64,000 nt of DNA from Sisyra terminalis (Eukaryota; Arthropoda; Insecta; Neuroptera; Sisyridae), in NCBI GenBank assembly GCA_958496175.1, contig OY292279.1, positions 4,340,001 through 4,404,000 of the forward strand, given 5' to 3'. The notes beneath the pieces are model-generated. The model was not told the DNA's origin, did not search any database, and worked only from the letters and a program-made list of their open reading frames with translations. Numbering within the stretch: the stretch's first letter is position 1; each line of letters opens with the position of its first letter. Made by a program: the position numbers and the translations under genes. Of this stretch, positions 1-12,136 are shown one piece after another.

Positions 1-1609
1 TTCTGGGGATTACTCATTTCCTGTAAAAAATGAAGTAAGTTTTTGATTTTCTCTTTTCAAAACGAAAAGATTAAAGACCAAATTTGTGATTTATGGTTCG
101 ATGTATGCTCCTGATTCATAAAGTGATAATTTTCGAGAGAAATTTCGGTCGTTTAACATATTTTAAATGTTTCTATAGATCACGAAGTATATACAAAAAG
201 TTCGAATGTTAAGGATTTTTTCATGGTATTCATGTACACCAATAACAGACCCAGATTATAGTTCAATATTCAGGATGTACATTAATGTTAAGAAGAGAAG
301 AAAGATTGATATAGAACTTCAATTTTGGGTTAAAAATTTGGACGAAGTTTGGGTTAACATCCCAGGAAATCACAGGTCTTTGATAATCATTGGTCAATCT
401 CTGACCGCCTTGTTAGCTAAAACTTCGTTCATATTTTATAAACTGACCTCAACTATGTTTAAACAATCGTTAATCAAAAAATGTAAAATTAAAACTGTAA
501 AAACGATTTTTAGCTTCCAAGTATGAATTTTTTTAACAAGTCTAACAGCCAACTGAAAACATCAGTTCATAGTTGTTAAGCTACGCGCTTAAAATATATA
601 TAATATAATATTAATTTACTACAAATTAAACAAATTAATTCAAGTTAAATGTTGAATAACTTTTAATGGAGTGATTTAATCGAAAATTCATAAGAGACCT
701 TTTTTGTAGAGCGTTAAATTTTACGTCAGAATAATTTAAGTTTAAATCTTTTTATCCATTTGTTTTTGAGAAAAAAAATAAAATGGTAAAAAGTCAAATA
801 ATCCCATGTTATTTATTTGGTAAAAGTAACATGATTCCGGCACGGTTTAATCAAGAAATTAAGAGCTTTATTGTATTGGATAATTTTTTTATACCTTAAA
901 CTAAAAATTCAGGGGGTGATCGCAGTAAAAAAATCAATTTGGGAAGTAACGGACACTCTAACTTGCATTTACTTGGAAAATTTCAAAATTTTATTTTTTT
1001 ATGGCTTAAAAAATGCTTTTAATTTTTATTAAAGATGTTCAATCTTTGACTTATAATCATTTAAACAATACTGGGAGCAAATTTAATGAGTAGAATTTAT
1101 TTGATATTCTTTGGTGGATTTTTTTGATAGCCTTGTTTAAAAAAAAAGCACTTAAAGGCATTTAGAAGTCGTTACATTTAAAATACCTTTAATAACTTCT
1201 TTAACGACTTCTAATGGGCTTTTTGAACATTAAAAATTCTTTCAATTGCCTTTTTTAACAGGGAGGATACATACTAATTGATACATAATACACATGAGCT
1301 AAGATTCCCAATTAAATCAATACATTTTTTTCTTTGTTTACAGATATGATTTTATTCTCTTTAATTATTCCATAGACGAATATTTGAAATACGGGATTGA
1401 TGAAGGATAAGTTTTTTTTTTTGGTTTAGTCAAAGAAGTGCCAAAAAATGAACAGGTAATCTTTTAAACTCATAATGTTTGGGAACTCTATTGAAAAATG
1501 TTCTTTTTTACAGATCAATGACTTAATGTTTTTTTTTTTAATAAAAGTATAAATTATCGAAGGATTCAAGCAAAAGATTTTTCTCGTATTTAGAGGAATG
1601 TTTTTTATT
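1..1609. other. AT-rich stretch with no recognisable gene
   Basis: Long A and T runs and frequent stops in all frames. An ATG-initiated frame at 206-526 (106 codons, +) matches no family I recognise and has no supporting context. Near 651-725 there is a short relic of the fold-back repeat superfamily, listed separately. Nothing else can be supported. Confidence 0.6.
651..725. repeat. Relic of the fold-back repeat superfamily
   Basis: This piece reads 'gaataacttttaatgg' followed by 'ccttttttgtagagcgtt'. The same two blocks occur in the same order and at similar spacing in the right arms of the complete fold-back copies, for example near 7,295-7,350. I infer a truncated, diverged member. No ends or target duplication remain. 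Confidence 0.4.
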
Positions 1610-1617
1610 CTATATTT

Positions 1618-1806
1618 CATTGTTTCCTAACCTGTGGTCCGCGGTCCCCCAAGGGTTCCATTAGAAAAAGTTTGTTTTTTAATTTAATGAAGGAATACTA
1701 AAATATTATATTGTCCGAAAATTGCACCTTTTTTCCACTCAGGGGCTCTTGGCATTATGCTTGATTTCCTTGGGGATCCGCGGCTGAAAAAAGTTAGGAG
1801 CCGCTG
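1618..1806. mobile_element. hAT-type MITE, 189 bp, with 8-bp target duplication
   Basis: A short non-coding element begins CATTGTTTCCTAACCTG and ends GTTAGGAGCCGCTG. It is flanked by a perfect 8-bp direct repeat, CTATATTT, at 1,610-1,617 and 1,807-1,814. Eight-base duplications and ends of the form CAGTGGTTNCTAACC are typical of hAT transposons. The interior contains GGTCCGCGG and a second GATCCGCGG near the other end. A second copy lies at 33,179-33,395 with its own target duplication, which confirms the boundaries. It has no coding capacity and would have depended on a transposase supplied in trans. Confidence 0.85.
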
Positions 1807-1814
1807 CTATATTT

Positions 1815-3924
1815 AATCCTTTTTTTATTTTAGTTCAGGAATAGCAAAGTAAAAATAACAATGATAAATCTTAGTCCTCAATTTGCCTTAGAAGATATTT
1901 TTTTTTTCAAAAAAATCCATATGGATTGAAAAATAATTACTAATATTTAATTATCGAGAACGATTTTGGTCGGTAGGGTAGTTGATTAGGGATTAGGTAC
2001 TCAATGTAGGTTTGGAAGAGATCACAAAGATGGTACTCCAGTAGCACACACAATGTTAAGTTTCTTCTTGGGAAACAAATTTCCTGATTTTCTAAACTAA
2101 AACTCGTTTTTTTATTCAAAACAGCGATGCTGTGATTTTTCGTCTGTATTTTATTAAATTTATAATGCAATATACTTTTTGCTTTGCTATGATGACATCT
2201 ACATCATTCTCAATCTAAATCTAAAAAGATTTTCCTGATTCTCCGGAAAAATCTGTCATTTCAACAGACGAAAATTACTTATTTTTTATATACAATATTT
2301 TCTTCAACTTCTGCTTTGCAAATCTAACATTCTTGATTGTTTTTATTTCCGGAATATAATCCATCAATATATTCCCATCTAACTTTGTCCAATGTACATT
2401 AATATTTTGGGCAGGAAGTGCAACGAAAATTGTATAACACCGAAAAAAAAATCGATTACAAAACATTGACTAGAAAATTAACAATGTAAACAATAGCAGG
2501 TATCACACATGGAATCCCAAGTTTAATCCCAGTTTTAATCAACAATTATATAACCAGCAATCGATTCAATATATTACCACATACTTTATTCTCTCAATTA
2601 AATCATATTTCCCACAATATAATTGTCTTCCATCGATCACCGCCGTAAAAAAATTATTCGATCGCGTTTTAACTCTGAAATTAGTTTCAGTTTAATTTCG
2701 CCTCGAGTTCTACTAATCAAATTTGTTGGTGAAGTATTGGGCTATAAACGTAGAAATACCAACAGTTCGTATATAACTTTCTTTATTAAGAAATTAACGT
2801 TTTTTTTTTCTTTTTGAGGTAGAAACTCATAAAATTCCTCGAATCGACAAAGAAATCGAAAAGATTCTTTGAAATTGTTTTAATTTTTCTCGATAATTAC
2901 AGAGCTATGGCTTTCATTTATGCCTTTTATTCATGGTTTGTATAATTACGAGTATATGAGATTTTTTATACCAACAATAATTTGGTTTTGGTCTTACTGA
3001 TTTTCAACAATCCATTCCAATTATTTCTAAAGATTGTCCACTGTTAAATCTTTAAATACATAGAAGTTATAACAAAAAAAACTCTATAATTTTGTGGTTT
3101 AACCCAATGATTGTTGATTCATTAACCCATAAACATAAAATCTTATAGTTTTCGAAATGAATATAAAGGGAGATAGTATCACATTTAATCAGATTTTAAA
3201 TTTACAGAAATAAAATTTTAATTCATAGTTAAGTACAACAATAAATATAATTAGACACTTGCGTCTTAAATCTCCATAAATTCATGACTTAAGTGACTGA
3301 AAAGATTTCAAGAGAAAGTCAATAAAATCCTAGAAAAAAGCGTTTCGGTTTATAAACCTAATTAACGATCTTGCGTTGCCCTTGAACTTATAAACCACTA
3401 AGTAAAAGGATCTAGAAAGATAAATCTTTTGGTCTGTTGGTTTTTTACGTCTTCACGTATTGCTTAATCTAAATCGATGATGATATTTTAACTTCCTTTT
3501 CGATGTAATTTATTCAAAGGTATTCAATTTCGCAATCATATTCAATTCATATTTTATATTTATTCATGTAAATTTTAATTGAAATTTCATGAATAAAAGA
3601 AATATTCAATTCTTTTTTCTTCGAATATTTACATTGAAACGAGATTATATAACTGAAAAATCAGGACATTGATCAATTTCAATGGAAAATCTTGAGATCT
3701 TAAGATGTTTACGTTCTTGTCGACTTTTTGCCAAGACTTTGTATAGTTTCATATTGTTTTTTTGACGTAATAAATGTAAAATCAATATCTTTCCCATGGA
3801 GGAAATATTCTTTTGTGAATTTGTGCATGATGCAATAAAATTATTAATATTTATAGTAAAATAATGAGATACATTTATTGATTTTGATGTAAAAGTTACG
3901 ATAGAGTTTGTATTCTATTATAAA
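1815..3924. other. Intergenic AT-rich stretch, nothing recognised
   Basis: Short frames exist, for example on the minus strand near 1,940-2,170 and 2,275-2,466, but none has family motifs, convincing length or splice context. I see no tandem or inverted structure of note. Confidence 0.6.
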
Positions 3925-4345
3925 AATCCATATGGAAACCAGTTGGAAATTGTTTATTATGTCCATGTGAATTCGTATAGGAATTTTCAAGTAATTTATA
4001 GTGCTGCCCTAGAAATTTTATTGGGAAAATACCATGCAAATCCAGTTGGAAATCGTTTTGAATTCCTATAGGAATTCACATGGGAATAATAAACGATTTC
4101 CAAGAAGATTTTCATGGTATTTCCCCATTAAAACTTCTAGGACAGCACTATAAATTACTTACCAGAAAATTCCGATAGGAATTCACACGGAAATAATGGA
4201 AAAATACCACGAAAATCCAGTTGGAAATCGTTTATTATTCCCATGTGAATTCCCATAGGAATTCAAAACGATTTCCAACTGGATTTTCATGGTATTTCCC
4301 CATAAATATTTCTAGGGCAGCACTATAAATTACTTACCAGAAAAT
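3925..4345. repeat. Nested palindromic (fold-back) repeat cluster
   Basis: The block AAATACCATG-AAATCCAGTTGGAAATCG is repeated in alternating orientation. The outer ends are 'taatttatagtgctgccc' near 3,990 and its reverse complement near 4,315-4,335, with a third such end near 4,140-4,160. Thus 4,001-4,149 forms one hairpin and about 4,196-4,320 a second, and the two together form a larger one. The interior of each hairpin contains the self-complementary CCTATAGG and GAATTC motifs. It has no coding frame and is likely a fold-back MITE that has inserted into or duplicated on itself. Confidence 0.7.
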
Positions 4346-4599
4346 CATCTTCGTTAAAAATATTTTGACATCAATAAAGTTGAAATCAATTTTAAAATAA
4401 TGAAAAATTACGCAAATATGATTTTTTTCATGAAATTATACAACTTTCTGACTTACAATTAATTCAATTTTATTATATTTTGGTGATTTTTATAGGGATC
4501 TTTAGTGACTGAACTAGTAAATATTTTGAACTGAAATTTCTCCCACATCAATGCTATATCTCATAGAAAATTTCTCGTTATTTTCCGAAAATCCATCCT

Positions 4600-4890
4600 T
4601 TCTCATGTGGTTTCCCATTCTTCATAACTCTCGACATTTCTTGTATAAAACCATATGCTTTTTTATGTAGTTTCCTACATAAATCTATCCTTTTCCATGT
4701 GATTTCCCACATAAATCCATGCAGATTAATTCCCCTATGAATTCCCATAAATCAATGCTTTCCTATGTAGTTTCCTACCTAAATTCACCCATTCCCATTT
4801 AATTTCCTCCATAAATACATTCTTTCCCATGTGGTTTCCTATACACATTTATTCTTTCCCATTTGGGTTTACATATAAATCCACTGGGGA
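4600..4890. repeat. Degenerate short tandem repeat, period about 32 bp
   Basis: The phrase 'catgtggtttcccacataaatcc' and its variants recur. Occurrences of the 'catgtgg/tatgtag' block start near 4,604, 4,664, 4,696, 4,764, 4,797, 4,829 and 4,859. Spacings are therefore about 32 bp or about twice that, which suggests a diverged minisatellite with some units no longer recognisable. Confidence 0.55.
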
Positions 4891-5618
4891 TTAATTAGGG
4901 ACAAATTTTAGTTCTTAATATTTCGGAATTAAATCTCTAAAAATCACCAAAGGGTCAATCCAAATAAAGTGGTCCAAAAATATTTTTTTGTGTGCTATCA
5001 CCCCAACATGTTGGTAGTTCAAATTCATCATTATTTTAATTTTATTGTTTTTGGTTTTCCAGTGGTGGCCATATTAGTTTTACTAGGCGCAAACATTTTT
5101 GCACTTTTAAGGGTTTGCGGAAACTTGATTATCTCAGGCCCTATTTGTTCTATCAAAATGAAACTAAAAGCAGTGGGTTCATAAAAATATAAGCTATAAA
5201 GTTGTAATAAGACGTTTTCACCTAAATGTAATTCTAAGGGGTGAAATTTCAGCCTAAATTTTTAGCTCTCATTTGTAAAAACTTCAATTTTCACGGAAAG
5301 ATTGTGAAGGAAGAGAAAGAGTGTACACGTTAAAACTTTTTTTACAAACAATTAGGTACTAGTTGTATTCAAAAACAAAATTTGAAGTCAGAGACTTTAA
5401 GCCTTCTTAAAATAAAAAATAACAAAATTTGGAAATTTTCAAAATTTGCAATTTTCTGAGCTCAATATCTCTGGTGGGGGACCAGATAAAAATTTGAAAT
5501 ATCACCTCATTATAGAACTGTATGATAGTATTATGCACCTAAAATTTGGAGTTTGAGATTTGAGTAGGAGCAGAGGTATTGCAAGCACAAAATGTCAAAA
5601 TAATGCATACTTCAGTAG
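4891..5618. other. Intergenic stretch, no gene supported
   Basis: A 71-codon frame at 4,969-5,184 opens only with GTG and has hydrophobic residues but no recognisable motif. I see no reason to call it a gene. Confidence 0.5.
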
Positions 5619-5818
5619 GTGAATATAATGTATTTAACCATTTAATATGTGACATATATTGGGCAAAAAAGGCATTTTACACAAAATAACATCTACTCTG
5701 GGCTAACTGTTATTCATGTCTTAAATTTAAAACATATACTTCTTTCTGAAAGCTAATAATGCTAATAATAATTTGCCAAGTATGTCACATATTAAATGGT
5801 TAAATACATTATATTCAC
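5619..5818. repeat. 200-bp inverted-repeat element (MITE-like)
   Basis: A 38-bp arm beginning GTGAATATAATGTATTTAAC at 5,619 is repeated as its exact-looking reverse complement ending at 5,818. The whole unit is 200 bp with an AT-rich, non-coding centre. I could not find a clear target-site duplication, so the superfamily is not assigned. Confidence 0.7.
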
Positions 5819-5895
5819 TGTTACCCAAGTAGGTACGAGGAGGAAGTGAGGAAAAAAAGAAGTTGAATTATTACAAATTTTCCGTAATTGAATCC

Positions 5896-6276
5896 TTAAG
5901 AAAGTTTTCTCAAAGTTAAGATCAAATTTGGTGGATTTTCGATATTATTTCTATCAATATTTGTTGTCCACCAGTACTGGGAATTAAATTGTATAGAACT
6001 TAAAATATCTTTCACAATGAAAAGAAAACCAATGGTAAAATCTCCTCCTATTCTCTCCAATCTGCTAATTTCTCTTGGTATCAATTTATGCCACGACCCG
6101 ACCGAGCGTTTTTCAACATAAACCGTTAAAACAGTCGTTTTTGAAAATATTATCGGCGGAATAAATCGTGCATTTACACGTTTTTCCCGTTGGCTTTTGA
6201 TGTTGAAAGTGAAAACATGTCGTAAAATGTTTCTAGATTGCATTAGTTTCTTAACGTGCGAACTTCTCGTATGCAT
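5896..6276 (-). CDS. Unrecognised 126-codon open frame
   Basis: This ATG-initiated minus-strand frame has less AT bias than its surroundings. The predicted product is basic (many K and R), lacks a signal peptide or clear membrane segment, and carries no motif I recognise. No splice partners or homologous frame are visible nearby. It could be a single exon, a fragment of an old element, or chance; chance is the most likely in my view. It lies between the 200-bp inverted repeat and a fold-back element. Confidence 0.12.
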   Translation of the reverse strand: MHTRSSHVKKLMQSRNILRHVFTFNIKSQREKRVNARFIPPIIFSKTTVLTVYVEKRSVGSWHKLIPREISRLERIGGDFTIGFLFIVKDILSSIQFNSQYWWTTNIDRNNIENPPNLILTLRKLS

Positions 6277-6587
6277 TGCAACTGCTTACTTTTGATTTTT
6301 TTTTATGACTTCATAAATTTATCTGACAAGTTATTTGAGAAGAAAATGCATAGATTAAAGTTGTAATTTTAATAAAAAACGCATTTGTATTTTCCTCGTT
6401 TAAAAACAAAGCGATTTAGATACTGGTTTTTTCTATCTACTAAAACATTTACGCCTTTATCTTCAAAAAATATTACATTGAGTATCATACATAAAAGGAA
6501 TCGACTACTTTTTATTGACCAAAAGGTTCGGGATATCTATAATTTTTTCAAAATTTGATTAGAAAGAAAAATTAACACCCTGAAGAT

Positions 6588-7598
6588 TAGACTGATTCAA
6601 AAAAAATTATGATTTTGTTTTTCTTAATTATGTCGAAAATATTGTTGGGAATGACAAAAAAAAATCCTGTGAAAGTTTAAGCTCTTAATATTAAAGGGTA
6701 CCGAATCGCAAATTTCGATTTTCCATTTAAATAACATGGGAATAATATTCTCTTGCATTTTGGAATTTTATAACTCACGTTGGTGACAATATTTCGGAAT
6801 AACCAAGGTATATTCTTGTAGAAAATTGAACGATCTACAAAAAAGGTCTGCTACAAGTTTTTGATATATTTATTCCATCAAAAGTTATTCGAGGTCAAAG
6901 TTGAACTAAAAAGAAATTTTAATATTTTTTTCAATTTTTTGACGCAACCTTCAATTTTATGAGAAAATTTTATAAGATATTTTTTGTAGAGTACTTTTTT
7001 TCTTATAACTTATCTCTATAAAAGTTTTTGATATTTTTCACAGGTCCTAAGTTATTTAATTAAAATAAAAAAAATAATTTTTATGTTAAAAATATAATAA
7101 TTCAGGGAATTTTTAGTTTAATGCAAATAACATAAGACCTGTGAAAAATACTGAAAAATTTCATAGAGATAAGTTATAGAAAGATAAGTGCTCTACAAAA
7201 AATGTCCTATAAAATTTTTCATAAAATTGATGGTTGCGTCAAAAAATTGAAAACATATTAAAATTTCTCTTTAGTTCAACTTTGAACTCGAATAACTTTT
7301 GAAGGAATAAATATATCAAAAACTTGTACAAAGACCTTTTTTGTAGATCGTTCAATTTTCTACAAGAATATACCTTAATCATTCGGAAATATTGTCACCA
7401 ACGTGAGCTATAAAATTCCAAAGTACGAGAGAATATTGTTCCCATGTTATTTAAATGGAAAATCGAAATTTGCGATGAGGCACTTCTAAATATTAATATT
7501 AAGAGCTTAAACTTTTACAGGATTTTTATTTGTCATTCCCAATACTTTTTTCGTTATATTTAAGAAAAAAATATCATAATTTTTTTTGAATCAGTCTA
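6588..7598. mobile_element. Complete fold-back element, TAGACTGATTC family, copy A
   Basis: The element begins TAGACTGATTCAAAAAAAA and ends with the reverse complement. Its two arms of roughly 490 bp (6,588-7,075 and 7,110-7,598) are near-perfect inverted copies around a short AT-rich centre. It is flanked by an 8-bp direct repeat CTGAAGAT at 6,580-6,587 and 7,599-7,606, so these are true ends. There is no coding capacity. Each arm contains the phrases 'ttttgtagagcact' and 'gtcaccaacgtgagcta', used here to recognise other copies. The 8-bp duplication and TAG end fit a hAT-like or similar 8-bp-TSD superfamily; this is inference. Confidence 0.8.
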
Positions 7599-7606
7599 CT
7601 GAAGAT

Positions 7607-8439
7607 ACTAAAGCCGATTTTCTCAATCTTTTTCTTGGATTCTTAAGTTGATTAAATTTTTAAATTATTTGTATTGATGAAAATCAAATGCAAATGTGAC
7701 ATTTCAATTAAAAGCAATATTCATTAATAGAAAGTGTCTTTTCTAAAAACTTTGTATCTCCTAAATGTCAATCGATTTTATGCTAAGTTTCAAACATTAA
7801 CTTTTTAAATTTTCTCTAAATCTTACAATTCCATATTTCAATTGAAAAATAAAAATTTCATATGAAGTTTGTGTCTTGGATAAATAACGTTGCCATATCG
7901 AATGCCAAAGTATTGTTGCAAATGAAAATCATTTGAAAAATAATAAGAAATATGATTTTTTCTTTGATTTGCAACGCAATTTATTTCAATTTATATATTC
8001 TTTTAAATTACATTTGGTACAATCGTGAGTATCGTATGCAAATAAAATGGATACAAAAAGTTTGAGGAAATTTATTAGTTTCTGAATTACCCACAATGAT
8101 TTCACACTTTTTTTTCTATAAGTCTAAGAATATATAAATAATATTAAAAAAAGAAAAGAAATTGAATAGATAATTTCGATAATTAATTGGATTATTCAAA
8201 ACTAATTTCATGGGTTTTTAGTTGGCGGAATTAATTTTTTTTATTGACCAACTGTTTAACCAATATCTATTTATTTTTTTTTTGTTAGAAATAATTTAAA
8301 AATAATTGGAAATTTAAGTAAAAAAAACTCTTTGACTTTTTTTGAAGCCAAACATATTAAATTTAATTTTATTAACAAGAAAATATTTGGATAATAAATT
8401 ATTTTTTTAACTTTTATATTCTTGTAGTAGAAATCACAA
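7607..8439. other. Intergenic AT-rich stretch, nothing recognised
   Basis: Poly-A and poly-T rich sequence with stops in every frame. No repeat relation to other parts of the window was noticed. Confidence 0.6.
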
Positions 8440-9990
8440 CCGAATTTAATACTGTAGATGCCTATAGATACACAGGTTGTAGCCTATTTAGACTTATTTG
8501 CAAATCCGGTCCTGATATAAACCCAAAATTTACCAGAATTCGGAGCAATACCTTCATTTTTGCAAGAATTCCAAATTGATTCTACTTACTTTTAAACTAT
8601 TTGATCATGCGCACTTATAAAAAACATGATTTTTTTGGCTATTTTTGCACCAAAATTTCAATTTTTAATAGTTTTTGCACAATTTGAATTAATTCAATTG
8701 AGTTCCAAAACTAAATTTGCAGTAAGGCGGTAAAATTTTAAATTTCATGTCGATAAAATCAATGAAATAATAGCTAAAGGTTTGGAGACATGCTAAATGC
8801 CAGTATGAGTTACTTATTTTACCTTTATTAATCAGAGTTTTAAGAAAATATTGTTGGACTTAGATTGGAAAAATATTATAAAGTACGATATCTAGGAAAA
8901 TGCATTTCAAAATTTGTTTTGAGTGCATTTAAATTGGTTGATTATGCACACTTGCAAAACCTTCGATTTTTGGTCGTTTTTTTATAGTTTAAAACTTAAG
9001 AGACTTCAGAATTTCAAATTCATAGTTTTTGCTCGAAATTGAACTAATTTATTTAAGTTCTCGAACTGAATTTATAATTCTAACTAAAGAATTAGAATTT
9101 TCCGAAGTTTGAATTTCATAAAGGTTTGGAGATATGATAAATGTCAAATTCAAATGGTTCAAACTTTTAATTGGGTTTGCATAATTTAAAAGCTTATTTT
9201 ACTGTTGAAAACTAACGAAATACCATAAATCAGGACCAGATTTAATACTGTAGATGCATAGGCTGCATCCTGTAAATTTGGTCCTGATATAAGCGCAATT
9301 TTTACAATAGGTTCGTCTATGCAAGAATTTTAAATTGATTCTATTGCTTTTGATCTATTTGATCATGCGTACTTGTAAAAAACATGCAATTTTCGACCGT
9401 TTTTGCTCCAAAATTTCAATTTTATTAGTTCTTGCACAATTTGAACTAATTCAATTGAGTTCCAGGACTAGATTTGCAGTAAGTTTAAAACGGTAAAAAT
9501 TCAAATTTTATGTCGATAAAATCGATGACATCGATGAAGTACTAGTAGCAAAGGTTTGGAGATGTGCTAAATACCAATTTGAATTATTTACTTGGATTTT
9601 ACCTTTATTAAAATTTATTTTAAGAAAAAATCGTTAAACTAAGATTGGAAAAATATACTAACAGTACACCTAGGAAAATGCATTTAAAAATTGATTTTGA
9701 TTGCATTTAAATTCGTTTGATTATGTAACTTACAAAACCAACTATTTTTGGTTGTTCTACAAAATTTAAGACTCCAGACTTTAAAATTTGGTCAAATTCA
9801 TAGTTTTTGCCTGATATTGAACTAATTTATTCAAATTCTCGAACTGAATTTTCAGTTCTGGTTAGGTAGATAGAATTTTCCGATTTTCCAAATTTTAAAT
9901 TTCATGATGGTTTGGAGATATGATAAATGTCAGTTAGAAACTTTTACATGGATTTACTTAGTTTAAAATCTTATTTTAAGGCTTAAAAGA
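8440..9990. repeat. Diverged tandem repeat with A-B-A-B organisation
   Basis: A unit of about 796 bp occurs twice: the block 'tttaatactgtagatgc' is near 8,445 and again near 9,241. Each unit is itself two related halves. The landmark 'tttgatcatgcgcac' and its variants appear near 8,600, 8,935, 9,360 and 9,715, always followed by 'ttttggtcgttttt'-like and 'gaactaatt(t/c)aa(t/g)t' blocks. Half-unit spacings are about 340, 420 and 355 bp. This is the pattern of a dimeric higher-order repeat in an old satellite. There are no coding frames. Confidence 0.65.
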
Positions 9991-11578
9991 TAAAAATATT
10001 GAAGAAATGGTTCTTTTAATTTATATTTTCAATACAAACAATAAAAAAAATATTTTATTAACTTGAAAATATTAAATGTAAATGGCTTAAGTCTTATAAC
10101 TTCATTCAAAAATAGCGTAGATGGCGTTTTGATTTTTTACTAAATATTTGCATTGAAATATTAAATTTTTACCTTAAATCCGAAATTTTTATTATAAAAA
10201 TGTGATTATATACAATTTAAATTCATGAAGTTAAATATATTTCCAAAACGAAACTTATTTGAGGCTCAAATTGGTCGAATTCAGCCTTTCAAAGATTGCA
10301 CTATTTGCAATTTGTTGCAGCTTTTAAAACCATAATTAATATTGCGATATAAATCGAAAAACTATTAAAAACCATTAAATTTTGTGATGAGATCGTTTTT
10401 GATTGATTTTAATTAAAGAATACAATAAATAAGATATTAACTAACATCGTATTTCATTACATAATAATTAAAGTAAAAGTTATTAAAACAATATTGGCAA
10501 TTTGCATTCAACGTAATATTCTCATACCTATAATGAAGATTGAAGAAATATGTATGATGATTAAGAATGAGAAATTGTTTTTCAATCAAATAATATTAAC
10601 GATTCTTTAATGACCCAATTTTTAATTGGTTTTTTATAAATTGCATGAAGAATTGATCCAAAGTGATTTATAAAATAATACATTTAGTGGAATATTTAGT
10701 AGGGTAAAAGTTATTTGTTATTAAAGAAAGATACCACACCTTATTGAGTTACAATTAATTGCATATTGGTTCAAATATAATTGTATAACACATTATATCG
10801 TAGAAATGACTTAACAGAATCTTTTATTGTTAAATTAATGAATGGCAGTTTGAATTCTAAACCAATTTTGTTGCCAACAAAGTGACAAGTGTTAAGTGTT
10901 GGCATTCTGACAATTGTAAACCTTTAACATTGTTAATTAAATTTTTGTTGAAATCAAAAAGTTAAACACTTGTTTACATTTCACTGACTACGGAAATGAA
11001 GAAAGATCTATGGAGGTCAACACCAATTCGGCGTAATTAATAAGCAAATGTAAACGAAGAATAGAGAACTATTGTTTTATAAAAGTTAAACGAATGTTGC
11101 AATCTTAAGTTTTTGCCCAGTACCAAAAATTACCTAATTGACAGAAAAAAGTTCTTACTTTTCTATGATTTCTCTCATCAATTGGTTGGAGTGATTGTTA
11201 ATAAAGTGGTTTGTAAGTATCCATTGCGGAATTTCCTTCGCCAAACCAAAATAATTTCATCAAATCATCACCCAAATTACAAAGTTGAAAATTGGGGGGT
11301 GAGGAGGGGGCAATTTTTTGCGACAACAATCACAAAAATAATTAAATTTTCGTATCGTACCAACTCATCGCACCATAACAATTAAGCACTTCCACACAAC
11401 AATTACTCAACGTTTATCATCCAATTACATCTTAAATTTGATTCAAATTTCTTCGACAAATGAGTTGCATACATACAATATGCAAATTTGCATATAATCT
11501 CACTAATTTTCAGCTGATCTTATTGTTTGGTGTGAAGGTTTTTTTTCCTTAAAAGAAATAACTTTACTTTTATAGTAA
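9991..11578. other. Intergenic stretch, no gene or repeat identified
   Basis: AT-rich to about 10,850, then less repetitive sequence (10,850-11,400) that lacks the low-complexity look of the rest. No frame has recognisable content. A TTG-opened frame at 11,113-11,385 is not supported. The more complex segment could be regulatory, but nothing in the sequence proves it. Confidence 0.5.
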
Positions 11579-12136
11579 ACTAACTGATTTCCGCGACTTC
11601 GTCTGCGTAACGTAGGTGTAGATTATATTTTCTTTTTAGATTTGCTATTTGTAGTAGAATATGAAAATTTTTATTTTTATTTCTTTTACGAAAAACAATC
11701 ATACTTAAAACAATATTTGGTCAACTTTAAAAATACACATTTAATAAATTGTTACTTAGAATAAAATATTTGTATGTAATTATCAATTAATTTCCAAAAA
11801 ATATCTAAAAAGAGTATGTTTAATTCCATATACCCACAGTAGGTATACCTACCGTGAACCAAATAACTCATAAATCAATCACCATCTATTCATAAATAAA
11901 AACTATCAGTCTTAATTATGATTTAAAACAGTAAAGTTATCAAAATACTCGCGTCAAAATAACAGAATTAAGGATCTAGATTTAGAATAATAGTAGAAAT
12001 CCCATTTTATTGTCGCGACTCCCGAATGAACCTTTTTCTCAAAACTATTACACTACTGCAATGTACAAAACTACCGCGAAATTAAAATTTGATCAATTGC
12101 ACGAAACCCAGTTCCTTCATAATCAAGTATAACCAA

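Noticed and set aside
206..526. 106-codon open frame on the + strand
   Set aside because: It has an ATG but no recognisable motif, no homologous neighbour and AT-driven composition; chance is sufficient.
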